A stretch of 27,408 bases of DNA from Rhodopirellula sp. (GTDB taxonomy: Bacteria; Planctomycetota; Planctomycetia; Pirellulales; Pirellulaceae), in NCBI GenBank assembly GCA_003513555.1, contig DOPG01000400.1, positions 27,385-54,792 on the forward strand, in the 5' to 3' direction. Positions 15,307-22,849 of this stretch are shown here, piece after piece. The position numbers and the translations under genes are program-made. The notes under the pieces are model-generated. The model made no database searches. It saw only the letters and a program-made list of their open reading frames with translations, and was not told the origin of the DNA. Each line of letters begins with the position of its first letter. Position 1 is the stretch's first letter.

Positions 15307-16752
15307 TCAGTTTGTCGCAATCCCCGGGCTCCCTTCAACCTTATTTACCGCCACGGGAGGCGGCGCTGAGTTATCGACATTCGCCTGAGGATTTACTGCT
15401 GGCGGGCTTACAAGTTGCGCTAGCATCCGGTTGGAATGCTCCACCGTTGTGATTTGACTCGCCTCTTGCCGCAAAAACATATTGAGCGGCTCCCGCATGG
15501 CGATCGCGGCATCGACTCGAGGATCACTCCCCTGGCGATAGGCACCAATAGAAATCAGGTCCGCATGTCGGTGGTATTCACTCAAGTGCTGACGGGCAAT
15601 CGTAGCCACCTGCAAGGACTCACGCGAAACAAGATGTGGCTGCAAACGACTCAGGCTTTGGAGAATATCAATGGGAGGCCAATGAGCTTTTGCAGCCAAA
15701 TCTCGACTAAGCACAAGGTGACCATCGAGTAAACCGCGAAGCGTATCTGCGATCGGCTCATTGTGATCATCTCCTTCTACCAGCACCGTATAAAACGCGG
15801 TGATGGAACCTCGCTTGGTTCGACCAGCACGCTCCACCAACCTTGGCAACAGATTGAACACACTTGGCGGATAACCTCTCGTTGTAGGTGGTTCACCAGC
15901 CGCAAGCCCCAGTTCCCTTTGGGCCATTGCAAATCGGGTAACAGAATCAAGCAACAACAGCACATTTTCGCCTTGATCCCGATACGCCTCAGCAATCGCG
16001 GTTGCGGTCCACGCCGCAGATACGCGTTGGGCGGCCGGTCGGTCACTGGTCGCTACCACCACGACGCTCCTTGCGAAACCAGCTTCACCGAGAGCTCGAT
16101 CAAGAAATTCCTGCACCTCTCTGCCACGTTCACCCACCATCCCGATCACGATCCGGTCTGCATTGGAACCTCGCGCGAGCATCCCAAGGAGTGTACTTTT
16201 CCCGACACCGGAACCAGCGAATATTCCCAATCGTTGGCCCTGCCCGCAAGTCAACATCGTGTCAATCGCCCGAATTCCTGTTTGCAATGGCTTGTCAATC
16301 GACGGGCGTTCCAAAGATTCTGGCGGCTCCTTCTCTGCATCGACCATCATTAAGTCTTTTGGCAAAGGCTTGCCGTCAACAGGCCTCCCAAACGCATCAA
16401 TCACGCGTCCGCATAGTGAGGGTCCCACTCGCAACTTCAAAGTGGTATCCACGAGGCGAACCGTATCACCTGCAGCGAGAGCATTCAGCCGCTCCAATGG
16501 AGCGAGAATAGGTCGCACACCGCGAAATCCAATCACGCGAGAACGTGAAATCACCCCATCCTGTGATTTCAATTCACAGATGGACCCAATGGGTGCTGTC
16601 ATTCCTTCAATTTCGACCGACTCACCAGCAACCGCTGACACGCGTCCGCGCACCTCATAGGTGACAGCTTGCTGGATCAATCTTCGATTTCCACTGGGAT
16701 CAGGCAAGATTGGTGGTTCAAAGTCAATGAGCTTCGTCGCGAGATCCGTCAC
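15307..16752 (-). CDS. fliI: Flagellum-specific ATPase FliI
   Basis: FliI is the hexameric F1-beta-like ATPase of the flagellar type III export apparatus, acting at the cytoplasmic base with FliH and FliJ. An N-terminal beta-barrel (to about residue 105) precedes the catalytic domain with Walker A GIFAGSGVGKST (176-187), MVGERGREVQEF, Walker B VLLLLDSVTRFA (264-273), and GEPPTTRGYPPSVFNLLPRLVERAGR. These are hallmarks of FliI/SctN proteins. Length 481 residues, slightly long owing to a Pro/Ala-rich tail. The start is GTG at 16752, overlapping the fliH TGA as GTGA, which indicates translational coupling. The flagellar context excludes the injectisome homologue SctN. Confidence 0.96.
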   Translation of the reverse strand: MTDLATKLIDFEPPILPDPSGNRRLIQQAVTYEVRGRVSAVAGESVEIEGMTAPIGSICELKSQDGVISRSRVIGFRGVRPILAPLERLNALAAGDTVRLVDTTLKLRVGPSLCGRVIDAFGRPVDGKPLPKDLMMVDAEKEPPESLERPSIDKPLQTGIRAIDTMLTCGQGQRLGIFAGSGVGKSTLLGMLARGSNADRIVIGMVGERGREVQEFLDRALGEAGFARSVVVVATSDRPAAQRVSAAWTATAIAEAYRDQGENVLLLLDSVTRFAMAQRELGLAAGEPPTTRGYPPSVFNLLPRLVERAGRTKRGSITAFYTVLVEGDDHNEPIADTLRGLLDGHLVLSRDLAAKAHWPPIDILQSLSRLQPHLVSRESLQVATIARQHLSEYHRHADLISIGAYRQGSDPRVDAAIAMREPLNMFLRQEASQITTVEHSNRMLAQLVSPPAVNPQANVDNSAPPPVAVNKVEGSPGIATN

Positions 16753-17435
16753 TGCAATAACTCCTTCAGTCGCTCAAGTTGAGCGGCTAACCCTGCTTGA
16801 ATATCACCCCCATCCTGACGAACCACCACGTCGTTCTTGTCCAAGCTTCCATCTGTCTCGACATGTGTATTCTCGGGCAAACTCGGTGACATGACCATGG
16901 CTTCAAAAGCTGGACCAGCTTCGGCAAGCGTCTCTGGATGCACCACGAGCGTCAGACTGACCGCTGACCGTGTGCTGTACAACGCCTCTTTCGCCCAAGC
17001 AACCAGCAACTCCGGCTCGGTCTTGAGGCTTCGCCGTACAATTTTCTCGGCAGCTGCCAAAGCTGTCTCCGTGAGCACCTCTCCGTAACTTTCCATCCAT
17101 TTCGCATGCGTGTCACGGATCTGCTTCACAGTCTGTTCCATAACAAGAGTACTGGACTGCGCTTGTCGCTCTGCTTTTGCCTGCAGTTTTTTTTCGGCAT
17201 CGATCGCGGCATGTTCCAAGCCTTGCTGATAACCAAGCTCCTGAGCAGCTTTACGAATTCCCTCTACCTCCTGCTCAGCCTTCGCCAGCATTTCCTGCAC
17301 CTGCAAACGACACTGTTCCAGACGCGTACGCCCCTCGTCAGCAAGATCACTTAGATTGAATCCAGCGATCGCAGACGCATGTTGAGCGGCAGCTTTCTGC
17401 TTCTCTCGATCACCTGATTTTAAAACGGTGGCCAT
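16749..17435 (-). CDS. fliH: Flagellar export ATPase regulator FliH
   Basis: FliH dimerises through a long coiled coil, holds FliI inactive and tethers it to the C-ring; it is the counterpart of the peripheral stalk subunits of F-type ATPases. The 228-residue protein has a Gln/Glu/Ala-rich coiled-coil N-terminal half (LEQCRLQVQEMLAKAEQEVE, ELGYQQGLEHA). The C-terminal half has the FliH/HrpE/V-ATPase E-like pattern: LALAAAEKIVRRSL in similar form, VSLTLVVHPET, and VETDGSLDKNDVVVRQDGGDIQAGLAAQLERL. ATG at 17435 preceded by GAGGTG. It overlaps fliI by 4 nt and follows fliG after 14 nt. Confidence 0.9.
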   Translation of the reverse strand: MATVLKSGDREKQKAAAQHASAIAGFNLSDLADEGRTRLEQCRLQVQEMLAKAEQEVEGIRKAAQELGYQQGLEHAAIDAEKKLQAKAERQAQSSTLVMEQTVKQIRDTHAKWMESYGEVLTETALAAAEKIVRRSLKTEPELLVAWAKEALYSTRSAVSLTLVVHPETLAEAGPAFEAMVMSPSLPENTHVETDGSLDKNDVVVRQDGGDIQAGLAAQLERLKELLQ

Positions 17436-17449
17436 GAATCACACCTCGA

Positions 17450-18754
17450 TCAGGCTACATTAGGAATAGGTTCGTGGACCACTTCGAGCGATGCATATGC
17501 AATTGCTTCTTTCGCTTGATCAATCTCTCGCAATTGCAACGCTCCCAATGAATTCATTGCTTCACGTACCTTACGGGACTCAGCCTTGGGAAGCAGGGCA
17601 AGTACAGCCGACGTAACCTGATTGGGTAGGCCACAAAGAGCCAACATGGCAGACCTGGCCTGAACTTTGCCTAGTGTTTCGCACAGATGCTGCGGTGACA
17701 GCTGCAATAGATGCTCGTGAATCGAGTCGGTGGACGAGAACCGCATTGGTTCATTCACTGCCATTGCAGGTGCCGCAGGAGCAGAAATAGCAGCGTCGGT
17801 CGCAGCACGCCGTGCGATCACAGAAGCATGGGGAGCTTGAGCTGTCGCGGAGCCACGCGATCTGGAAAGACGATCGGATTGAGGAGGCAAAGTTCCCTCC
17901 GCAATACGAAGCTTGGTACTCAAGTTTTCTTCGGCAGTAGCAGCAGATGGAAATCCAGACTGCGGTCGAGTGCGTGGTGCCGCAGTTTCGTCGGTAGGTG
18001 AATGAGCTTGATCGGCAACCGCTCGCCGATATTCGATTTGCTGCTCTTGATCGCCAGGCATGGCAGCAAGAATTGCGTCGAGAGCTCGTCGTCCCAAAGT
18101 ACCGCTTGCATCAACGCCTTGCTTACGAAGCGATTGTCGAAAGTGATCGGCCAGCTCAGCAAGCGACGCAGTAGGAATAGTTTCGATCTTACTAATACGA
18201 CCGAGCATATCCTCCAACCCGCTACCGTGCAAAGCAAGAATACGTGCTGCGTGCTCGGGGTTAATGGACGCGAGGACCGTGGCTACAATTTGCGGCCGTT
18301 CTGTTTTCACAAGGTTAACGAGCACCTTCTCATCGACCTGTTCCAGAAAAGCCAAGGGGTGCTGACTCTCATTCGAATCAGCTGAAACATCCTCTCCGGC
18401 GTGTGCCAGAGCATTTCCAAAATTGTCCCGCATCACTCTGGAAGCAGGACTGCCTTGCGGTTGTGAATTAGCTGCCTGTTTTGGAACTTCCTGACGATCG
18501 CTGGATACCCGAAATTGGTCCAGTGAGGCCTCGGGTTTCTGCACAGACACCTTAAATGCATGCAGTGCACGTTTTTGCTCAAGCGGATCGACGTCTGCCA
18601 GTGACATCATCGTGCGTCGTATAGCCACTTTGGTATCCGCATCTATCTCACCCAACAGATTGGAGGCGACGGGCGCTGGCAAGCTACTCAGCACGATCGC
18701 GACACGACGCAGCATCGCTTCACGCTCTAATCCTGAGTCCCATCCGTTTGCCAT
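17450..18754 (-). CDS. fliG: Flagellar motor switch protein FliG, divergent
   Basis: FliG sits on the MS ring and receives torque from the stator. Three parts can be seen. An N-terminal domain (about 11-72, RRVAIVLSSLPAPVASNLLGEI) binds FliF. A middle domain (about 131-235) has TERPQIVATVLASINPEHAARILA, equivalent to the EHPQ region of normal FliG. The C-terminal domain (about 341-425) ends MNSLGALQLREIDQAKEAI, matching LGPVRLRDVEEAQ. Between middle and C domains lie about 100 low-complexity residues rich in Ala, Ser and Pro. By manual alignment the torque helix reads SPQHLCETLGKV where typical FliG has DDRSIQRVLREV. The 434 residues exceed the usual 330-350. ATG at 18754 with GAGGGAG 9 nt upstream was preferred over a start at 18793. 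Position after fliF supports the identity. Confidence 0.85.
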   Translation of the reverse strand: MANGWDSGLEREAMLRRVAIVLSSLPAPVASNLLGEIDADTKVAIRRTMMSLADVDPLEQKRALHAFKVSVQKPEASLDQFRVSSDRQEVPKQAANSQPQGSPASRVMRDNFGNALAHAGEDVSADSNESQHPLAFLEQVDEKVLVNLVKTERPQIVATVLASINPEHAARILALHGSGLEDMLGRISKIETIPTASLAELADHFRQSLRKQGVDASGTLGRRALDAILAAMPGDQEQQIEYRRAVADQAHSPTDETAAPRTRPQSGFPSAATAEENLSTKLRIAEGTLPPQSDRLSRSRGSATAQAPHASVIARRAATDAAISAPAAPAMAVNEPMRFSSTDSIHEHLLQLSPQHLCETLGKVQARSAMLALCGLPNQVTSAVLALLPKAESRKVREAMNSLGALQLREIDQAKEAIAYASLEVVHEPIPNVA

Positions 18755-18804
18755 TGGGGGCCGCTCCCTCGTGCCATGCAAAATCTGAACCATGTCCGAA
18801 GACC

Positions 18805-18837
18805 CAGCGATCCATCGCTGTTGGCCTTGGAAGGTCC
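18805..18837 (-). other. Tandem hairpins upstream of fliG
   Basis: In the unusually long 242-nt gap between fliF and fliG, the minus strand carries GGACCTTCCAAGGCC (short stem with one bulge) and then CAGCGA-TGGA-TCGCTG (perfect 6-bp stem with CC/GG flanks), ending about 50 nt before the fliG ATG. A third inverted repeat, AACGCT/AGCGTT, lies at 18886-18921. They may affect processing or the relative amounts of FliF and FliG. Confidence 0.4.
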
Positions 18838-18996
18838 CTTTTACTCAAACTTGCATCTGCATTGGAAGAGGGAATCAGCTCATTTAACGCTGCGACATGC
18901 TCTCATGGAGTATTTAGCGTTGAATTCAGACTCGAATCACCAAGATTCCTGATGAATTTCCATGGGCACGAAATCCGGTCTCACAGAGGTAGCGAA

Positions 18997-20628
18997 TCAG
19001 GCGGCATCGCCAACCCACCCTCGTATCACATTAGCGGCAACCTCGGGATTATCTTCCACCAGATGCAACAATTCGTCCATCAGAGATCCACCAGTGATCG
19101 TCATACTCTCTGCCTCTTCCTCAGCATCCTGCTCGACTGGCACGGGGCCTGGCACTTCGAGGCCAAACCCCTCTTGGAAATCGGCAGGTGTGGCATTGCC
19201 AGCGGATTTGGCAGCAGAACGCGCCACAAGAAGCGCGACCAGCCCAAGAAAAATGAGAGCCAGTGTCTGCCACGATTCGGCCAACCAACTCAAAGCTTGA
19301 CTTGTAGCTAACTCCTCCGTTTGTTTCTCAATGGACACCTCCGGAGCGTCACGCACGGTGACCAGCGTGACAGGGTCAGCCCCAGCGGCAACTTGTGGCA
19401 GCAGAGGACTGACAATTTCCGAAATCTTTTTCTCCGTCTTGACTCGCAATCCCTCCAGTGTCGCATCATCCAAAACAATCTCTTCCGGCTTTTGCGTTGA
19501 ATCACGAAGCATTTCGTTCTGGATATTCAGTTTTGTGTAGTAGCTGGTTGGTAACATGATCGAAACTCGAACTGTCTTCACCTGCAAATCTGCAAGCTTT
19601 GAACTCTCGAACTGCTGTCCTGCCACACCACTGGTATCCCGTTCATCCTGTGTTGTACTCAGAACCTCCAAATCCTTGCCAATGCTTTGTGCACGATTAC
19701 CAATGGCGTTGGGATCCGCCCCAGGGACACCACCTGGGATCTGCTGATTCCGTGTCGTTTCAATTTTCTTGGAAGTATTTCTCAGATTGGTCGGTTCAGG
19801 ATCGAACTTCAACGAAGCCAACTCAGAGTCCATCGTTGGATCAATCTCAGCGAACACAGCGATCTGTGCTGGATACTCGACTAACAGCTTCCGTAATTTG
19901 TATTCAATGTGCGTTTCAGCCTCGCGCTGCTTGGTGAGCAGTGGATCTTCTTGTTCGGCGTGTGAACTGCCGGTAGTGCTGTTGGTATCAATGACTACAA
20001 CATCATCCGTTGCCATCCCGGCATAGGAACCACGGATCAATTCCTGAATAGCAATGATACGTTGCCGTGGAAGAGAACGAGTCCCTTCGGGCTGGACCAT
20101 CACACTTGCGGATTGCGCTACCGCGCGTGATAACCCGACGCGTTCCCCGCGATCATATTCCACGCTGGCCCATCTCACATCGGGGAATGCTGAAATCTTA
20201 CTCCCAAGATCTTTCTCCTTGGCATGCATCTCCCGCGAATAACGCAGATCAGATGAATCAAACGGGCTACTGTTTTTTATGGCCTGATCTACCTCAGTCC
20301 GCAGAGCGATCGGCAAACTGGAAGCGTCCCCCAACGCAGCCAAATAAGTTGACTTGGCATCCTTTGGTACCCTGATGCGTCGCCCCTCACGCTCCCAATC
20401 ATTCAATCCCGCTGCACTTAAGGCGACTTCAATGGAATCCATTTCCTGCTCACCCATGGAGCGACCGCCAAACAGATATTCAGTCGACTTCGTATCAGAG
20501 CCACGAACAAGAAACGCCAATCCGATTGCGATCACAGCGACCAACATCATCGCGATGACCCGCGATTGCATCGGCATCGACAAAAACACCTGCCGTGCCT
20601 GATCTGTAGATTGTTTCAAAAAACTCAT
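18997..20628 (-). CDS. fliF: Flagellar MS-ring protein FliF
   Basis: FliF forms the MS ring in the inner membrane, the base on which the basal body is built. One membrane segment lies at about 23-41 (RVIAMMLVAVIAIGLAFLV). A large periplasmic part follows with YscJ/FliF-like features (STEYLFGGRSMGEQEMDSI, DVRWASVEYDRGER, ASVMVQPEGTRSLPRQRI). A second membrane segment is at about 456-470 (LALIFLGLVALLVAR). The last 28 residues (516-543) contain LMDELLHLVEDNPEVAANVI, the conserved FliG-binding tail (NPE-x-A-A-x-V), so the interaction with FliG is probably kept even though FliG itself is divergent. Length 543 residues, typical. ATG at 20628; the Shine-Dalgarno site is weak. Confidence 0.94.
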   Translation of the reverse strand: MSFLKQSTDQARQVFLSMPMQSRVIAMMLVAVIAIGLAFLVRGSDTKSTEYLFGGRSMGEQEMDSIEVALSAAGLNDWEREGRRIRVPKDAKSTYLAALGDASSLPIALRTEVDQAIKNSSPFDSSDLRYSREMHAKEKDLGSKISAFPDVRWASVEYDRGERVGLSRAVAQSASVMVQPEGTRSLPRQRIIAIQELIRGSYAGMATDDVVVIDTNSTTGSSHAEQEDPLLTKQREAETHIEYKLRKLLVEYPAQIAVFAEIDPTMDSELASLKFDPEPTNLRNTSKKIETTRNQQIPGGVPGADPNAIGNRAQSIGKDLEVLSTTQDERDTSGVAGQQFESSKLADLQVKTVRVSIMLPTSYYTKLNIQNEMLRDSTQKPEEIVLDDATLEGLRVKTEKKISEIVSPLLPQVAAGADPVTLVTVRDAPEVSIEKQTEELATSQALSWLAESWQTLALIFLGLVALLVARSAAKSAGNATPADFQEGFGLEVPGPVPVEQDAEEEAESMTITGGSLMDELLHLVEDNPEVAANVIRGWVGDAA

Positions 20629-20717
20629 GAATGCTCAGATGCTGCCACAATGAAAGTGAATTGAATGATCAGGTTTTAAACCGTACGGGACAACGAAAAA
20701 TCGTCAATTTGATCGTC

Positions 20718-21035
20718 TCAGATCTGAATTTGCTGCACTTCCCGATACGCTTCAACCAGCTTGTTACGTACCTGCAACAGCATGCGAAATGCAAGATCTG
20801 CTTTCTGTACCGCGGTCAGGACTTCAGCCTCGTTAACATCACCACCGGTCAATAATGAATGAACCATATCATTAGCATCAATCTGCATCGAATTGACATC
20901 TTTGACTTCGTTAGTGAGCACCTTGGCGAATTCGTCAATTCCCGACTGAAGATCAACCTTCGCCGACTTGGAAATGCCGCCACCCATCAGTGACTCAGGA
21001 CGAGGTGGCGGCTGGATTCCGTTGATGGGTCGCAT
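20718..21035 (-). CDS. fliE: Flagellar hook-basal body protein FliE
   Basis: FliE joins the MS ring to the proximal rod and is the first exported rod component. The 105-residue protein has a disordered N-terminus and the conserved C-terminal part: FAKVLTNEVKDVNSMQIDANDMVHSLLTGG, then AEVLTAVQKADLAFRMLLQVRNKLVEAYREV. The last segment matches the highly conserved A-D-x-x-F-x-x-x-x-x-V-R-N-K pattern of FliE. It lies between flgC and fliF as in Bacillus. No Shine-Dalgarno site is seen before the ATG at 21035; a small hairpin occupies that space. Confidence 0.93.
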   Translation of the reverse strand: MRPINGIQPPPRPESLMGGGISKSAKVDLQSGIDEFAKVLTNEVKDVNSMQIDANDMVHSLLTGGDVNEAEVLTAVQKADLAFRMLLQVRNKLVEAYREVQQIQI

Positions 21036-21041
21036 GATTCA

Positions 21042-21055
21042 AGTCGATTTCGACT
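21042..21055 (-). promoter_or_regulatory. Hairpin in the fliE translation start region
   Basis: AGTCG-AAAT-CGACT, a perfect 5-bp stem on the minus strand, ends 6 nt before the fliE ATG where a Shine-Dalgarno site would lie. It could influence initiation of fliE; it is short and might be chance. Confidence 0.25.
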
Positions 21056-21150
21056 GTGCCTAATCCGTGCTTCGAAGTGGGAAAAATGGGGTCTAAGTAT
21101 TAGGGGAGGGTAGAGCAGGGCAGGGCACTCTCATCCCCGGGACGCTGCAG

Positions 21151-21570
21151 CTAAGCTAAAATGGTGAGGGTTTCGCGACTCAGGTTCTTTGTAATCTCCA
21201 TGACACCCACGTTTGCCTCATATGCACGTGTTGACTCCAAGGCATCCACCATCTGTGTCGTCAAATCAATATTGGGGTAGGCAACGTAACCTTTCCATTT
21301 CCCATCTTTGATCGCCAGCGGATGTTGCGGCTGATATCGGTATAGCGGCTCTGCGTCACTGGCACGGATCTCTTCCACCTTTACACCAGAAGCGCCTTGT
21401 GTCGAAATTTCGTCGTCTGTTTGAAACACGACTTCTCGCGCTCGATAAGGTTCAGCCTCACCCTTTTCATTCTTGAGCGTGGAGATGTTGGCAATGTTCC
21501 CAGCCACGGCGTTCAATCGTGTTCGTTCTGCGACCAACGCAGACGTGCTGATATCAAGTGCTCGTAACAT
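21151..21570 (-). CDS. flgC: Flagellar basal-body rod protein FlgC
   Basis: FlgC is a proximal rod subunit. It has the rod-protein N-terminal motif in divergent form (LDISTSALVAERTRLNAVAGNIANI, where most have N-x-A-N-x-x-T) and the C-terminal helix VDALESTRAYEANVGVMEITKNLSRETL. The middle contains VAYPNIDLTTQMVDALE, close to the family's V-x-x-P-N-V-D-x-x-x-E-M. Length 139 residues, typical. The ATG at 21570 has an excellent Shine-Dalgarno site (AGAGGAG, 7 nt spacing), so the eight residues possible upstream are rejected. It lies 84 nt after flgB. Confidence 0.93.
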   Translation of the reverse strand: MLRALDISTSALVAERTRLNAVAGNIANISTLKNEKGEAEPYRAREVVFQTDDEISTQGASGVKVEEIRASDAEPLYRYQPQHPLAIKDGKWKGYVAYPNIDLTTQMVDALESTRAYEANVGVMEITKNLSRETLTILA

Positions 21571-21654
21571 AAAATTTCTCCTCTGTTGCCTCATAGCATG
21601 TCAGGCCCTTATGAAATGTCAGGTAACCTGCGTAGCCAATCTGCTTTTGATTCC

Positions 21655-22053
21655 CTAAGCACGCTCGGTAATTGCAGCACGCAATAAAGCGAACTGACTT
21701 CGCATGGTCGTGATTGCCAAAGCATGCATGTGTTCGTTTTTTGCGACTTCTGAAACCTGCTGTTCCAAAGACACGTCACTCTGATCATGGAAAACCACTT
21801 GTTCCATCGCATCTCGTGGCCCCGATCGAATCTCATCTCTTGTTAATGGCTGCCCCAAATCGATCGCCTTTTGATGAGTATCAATCGACTCTGCCAAAGC
21901 ATTCTGAAAATCTCCAACATCCAGATCTTTTGCCCGATAACCTGGCGTATCCAAATTGGCCAAATTTCCAGCGAGAAGTTCATGGCGTTTCTGGGAAAAA
22001 CTAAGCGTCTGCTCCAGCGCCGGAATTGTTGTTGTGTTGAAAATGCCAAACAT
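21655..22053 (-). CDS. flgB: Flagellar basal-body rod protein FlgB
   Basis: FlgB is a proximal rod subunit exported through the flagellar type III system. It begins MFGIFNTTTIPALEQTLSFSQKRHELLAGNLANLDTPGYRAKD in outline; the core GNLANLDTPGYRAKD is the canonical rod motif, and DFQNALAES follows as in the family. The C-terminal part (NEHMHALAITTMRSQFALLRAAI) matches the family helix. Length 132 residues, typical. ATG at 22053 with a weak GGGTAG upstream. It comes 28 nt after the HATPase-like gene and starts the Bacillus-like block flgB-flgC-fliE-fliF. Confidence 0.95.
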   Translation of the reverse strand: MFGIFNTTTIPALEQTLSFSQKRHELLAGNLANLDTPGYRAKDLDVGDFQNALAESIDTHQKAIDLGQPLTRDEIRSGPRDAMEQVVFHDQSDVSLEQQVSEVAKNEHMHALAITTMRSQFALLRAAITERA

Positions 22054-22081
22054 TAAATCGATCTACCCGACTATTCCTTGT

Positions 22082-22504
22082 TCATGCTGCCATGCGACCA
22101 GAGCCGCTTTGGCGGCGAAAAGTCATCGTGACTGCCGCTCCGCCCTGAGGACAGTTCTGCCAGACCAATTGCACTCCAATGGCCGCAGCCGCAATCGGAG
22201 TGCGTTGCAAGCGGTATTTTATGTCACACCCCGTATCAGCGAACTCCAGCTCAAGCCCTTGATCGGTGTCACAAGCAGTGATTGTCAAATCACCACCATT
22301 TGGCATTTCTGAAAGTGACTGGTTCACCAGTGCTTGGACGAGATCAACCGTCCGTGCTGGATCAGCGGGCACTTCAAACGAAGTATCAATGTCCAGCTCG
22401 AAACAGATCGGAGCCTCGTGTTCAATTAAAAGCGGTGCAGTCACCGATTCCACAAGAACGGCTAAAGATTGACACTGACTTGGATCGATCCAATGATTAG
22501 GCAT
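22082..22504 (-). CDS. Degenerate histidine-kinase-like ATPase domain protein
   Basis: A 140-residue protein that appears to be a single HATPase domain of the kinase type. LVQALVNQSLSE (56-66) resembles the N-box, GGDLTITACDTDQGLELEFADTGCD (70-94) resembles the strand pair and G1 box (D90-T-G), and QGGAAVTMTFRR (120-131) resembles the final strands. There is no phosphoacceptor histidine domain, and the ATP-lid glycines of the G2 box are missing (AAAAIGVQLVW). ATP binding is therefore uncertain. It could be a regulator, an anti-sigma-like partner or a chemotaxis-type remnant; no function is assigned. ATG at 22504 with GGGAG 7 nt upstream; a longer frame to 22633 looks non-coding. It stands 28 nt before flgB on the same strand. 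Confidence 0.6.
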   Translation of the reverse strand: MPNHWIDPSQCQSLAVLVESVTAPLLIEHEAPICFELDIDTSFEVPADPARTVDLVQALVNQSLSEMPNGGDLTITACDTDQGLELEFADTGCDIKYRLQRTPIAAAAIGVQLVWQNCPQGGAAVTMTFRRQSGSGRMAA

Positions 22505-22849
22505 GGTACGCTCCCGACTTTTTTCGGTGCAGCGGTCAAAATAAAAAACGTCGATAAAAATGGATAACAGCGATCCATGACGAGATGCAAGGCGGATTCC
22601 GCAGTTTCCTTTTGCTAGCGTTCTGAATGGCACTTCTATCCCGTTCTCTGGGAATTCTCACCAATTTAAGTTGGTCGCTAGAGACGATACGCTCTCGCCC
22701 AGCGTAAGCCTCGACTTGGCGTCACGGTTTCACGAGGCATTTCAAATAAAACAAAAAGCACAACGCCACAAAATTGACGATTTGATAGCGTGAATACTCC
22801 AGACGACAAAAGTGATCCCACGTCCTGATGCTACTTCGGCGAAGTCAGG
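22505..22849. other. Long gap inside the flagellar cluster
   Basis: A 345-bp interval between the FlgN-like and HATPase-like genes, the longest gap in the cluster. It contains the imperfect palindrome at 22660-22675 (listed separately), an A/T-rich segment at 22535-22562, and a further inverted repeat CTAGCG/CGCTAG around 22615 and 22676. I found no clear sigma-70, sigma-54 or sigma-28 promoter on the minus strand, but this is the most natural place for one in front of flgB. Confidence 0.45.
22660..22675. promoter_or_regulatory. Operator-like palindrome ACCAATTTAAGTTGGT
   Basis: A 16-bp palindrome with one symmetric mismatch pair, about 155 nt upstream of the HATPase-like gene. It has the size of a site for a dimeric DNA-binding protein. 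No regulator is encoded nearby, so the role is speculative. Confidence 0.25.

Noticed and set aside
15763..16353. Plus-strand open frame of 196 codons opposite fliI
   Set aside because: It is fully antisense to the catalytic domain of fliI and has a composition typical of shadow frames (rich in Ser, His, Arg, Pro).
18748..19311. Plus-strand open frame of 187 codons across the fliF end and the fliF-fliG gap
   Set aside because: It overlaps the conserved FliG-binding tail of FliF on the other strand, has no recognisable domain and no good ribosome binding site; it is best seen as a shadow frame.
21598..21623. Direct repeat ATGTCAGG, two copies 18 nt apart, between flgB and flgC
   Set aside because: Only 8 bp and two copies; it could be a chance duplication, and there is no third copy or promoter to support an operator.
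22505..22633. N-terminal extension of the HATPase-like protein
   Set aside because: The 43 extra residues do not look like a domain, and a good Shine-Dalgarno site supports the ATG at 22504.
22714..22730. Sigma-54-like TTGGCG...TTTCA on the plus strand
   Set aside because: It matches partly, but it points away from the flagellar genes and the -12 GC is imperfect; no plus-strand gene follows.
22755..22775. Possible sigma-54 site on the minus strand (GTGGCG with T-rich downstream part)
   Set aside because: The -12 GC dinucleotide is missing, so the match is no better than chance in an A/T-rich stretch.
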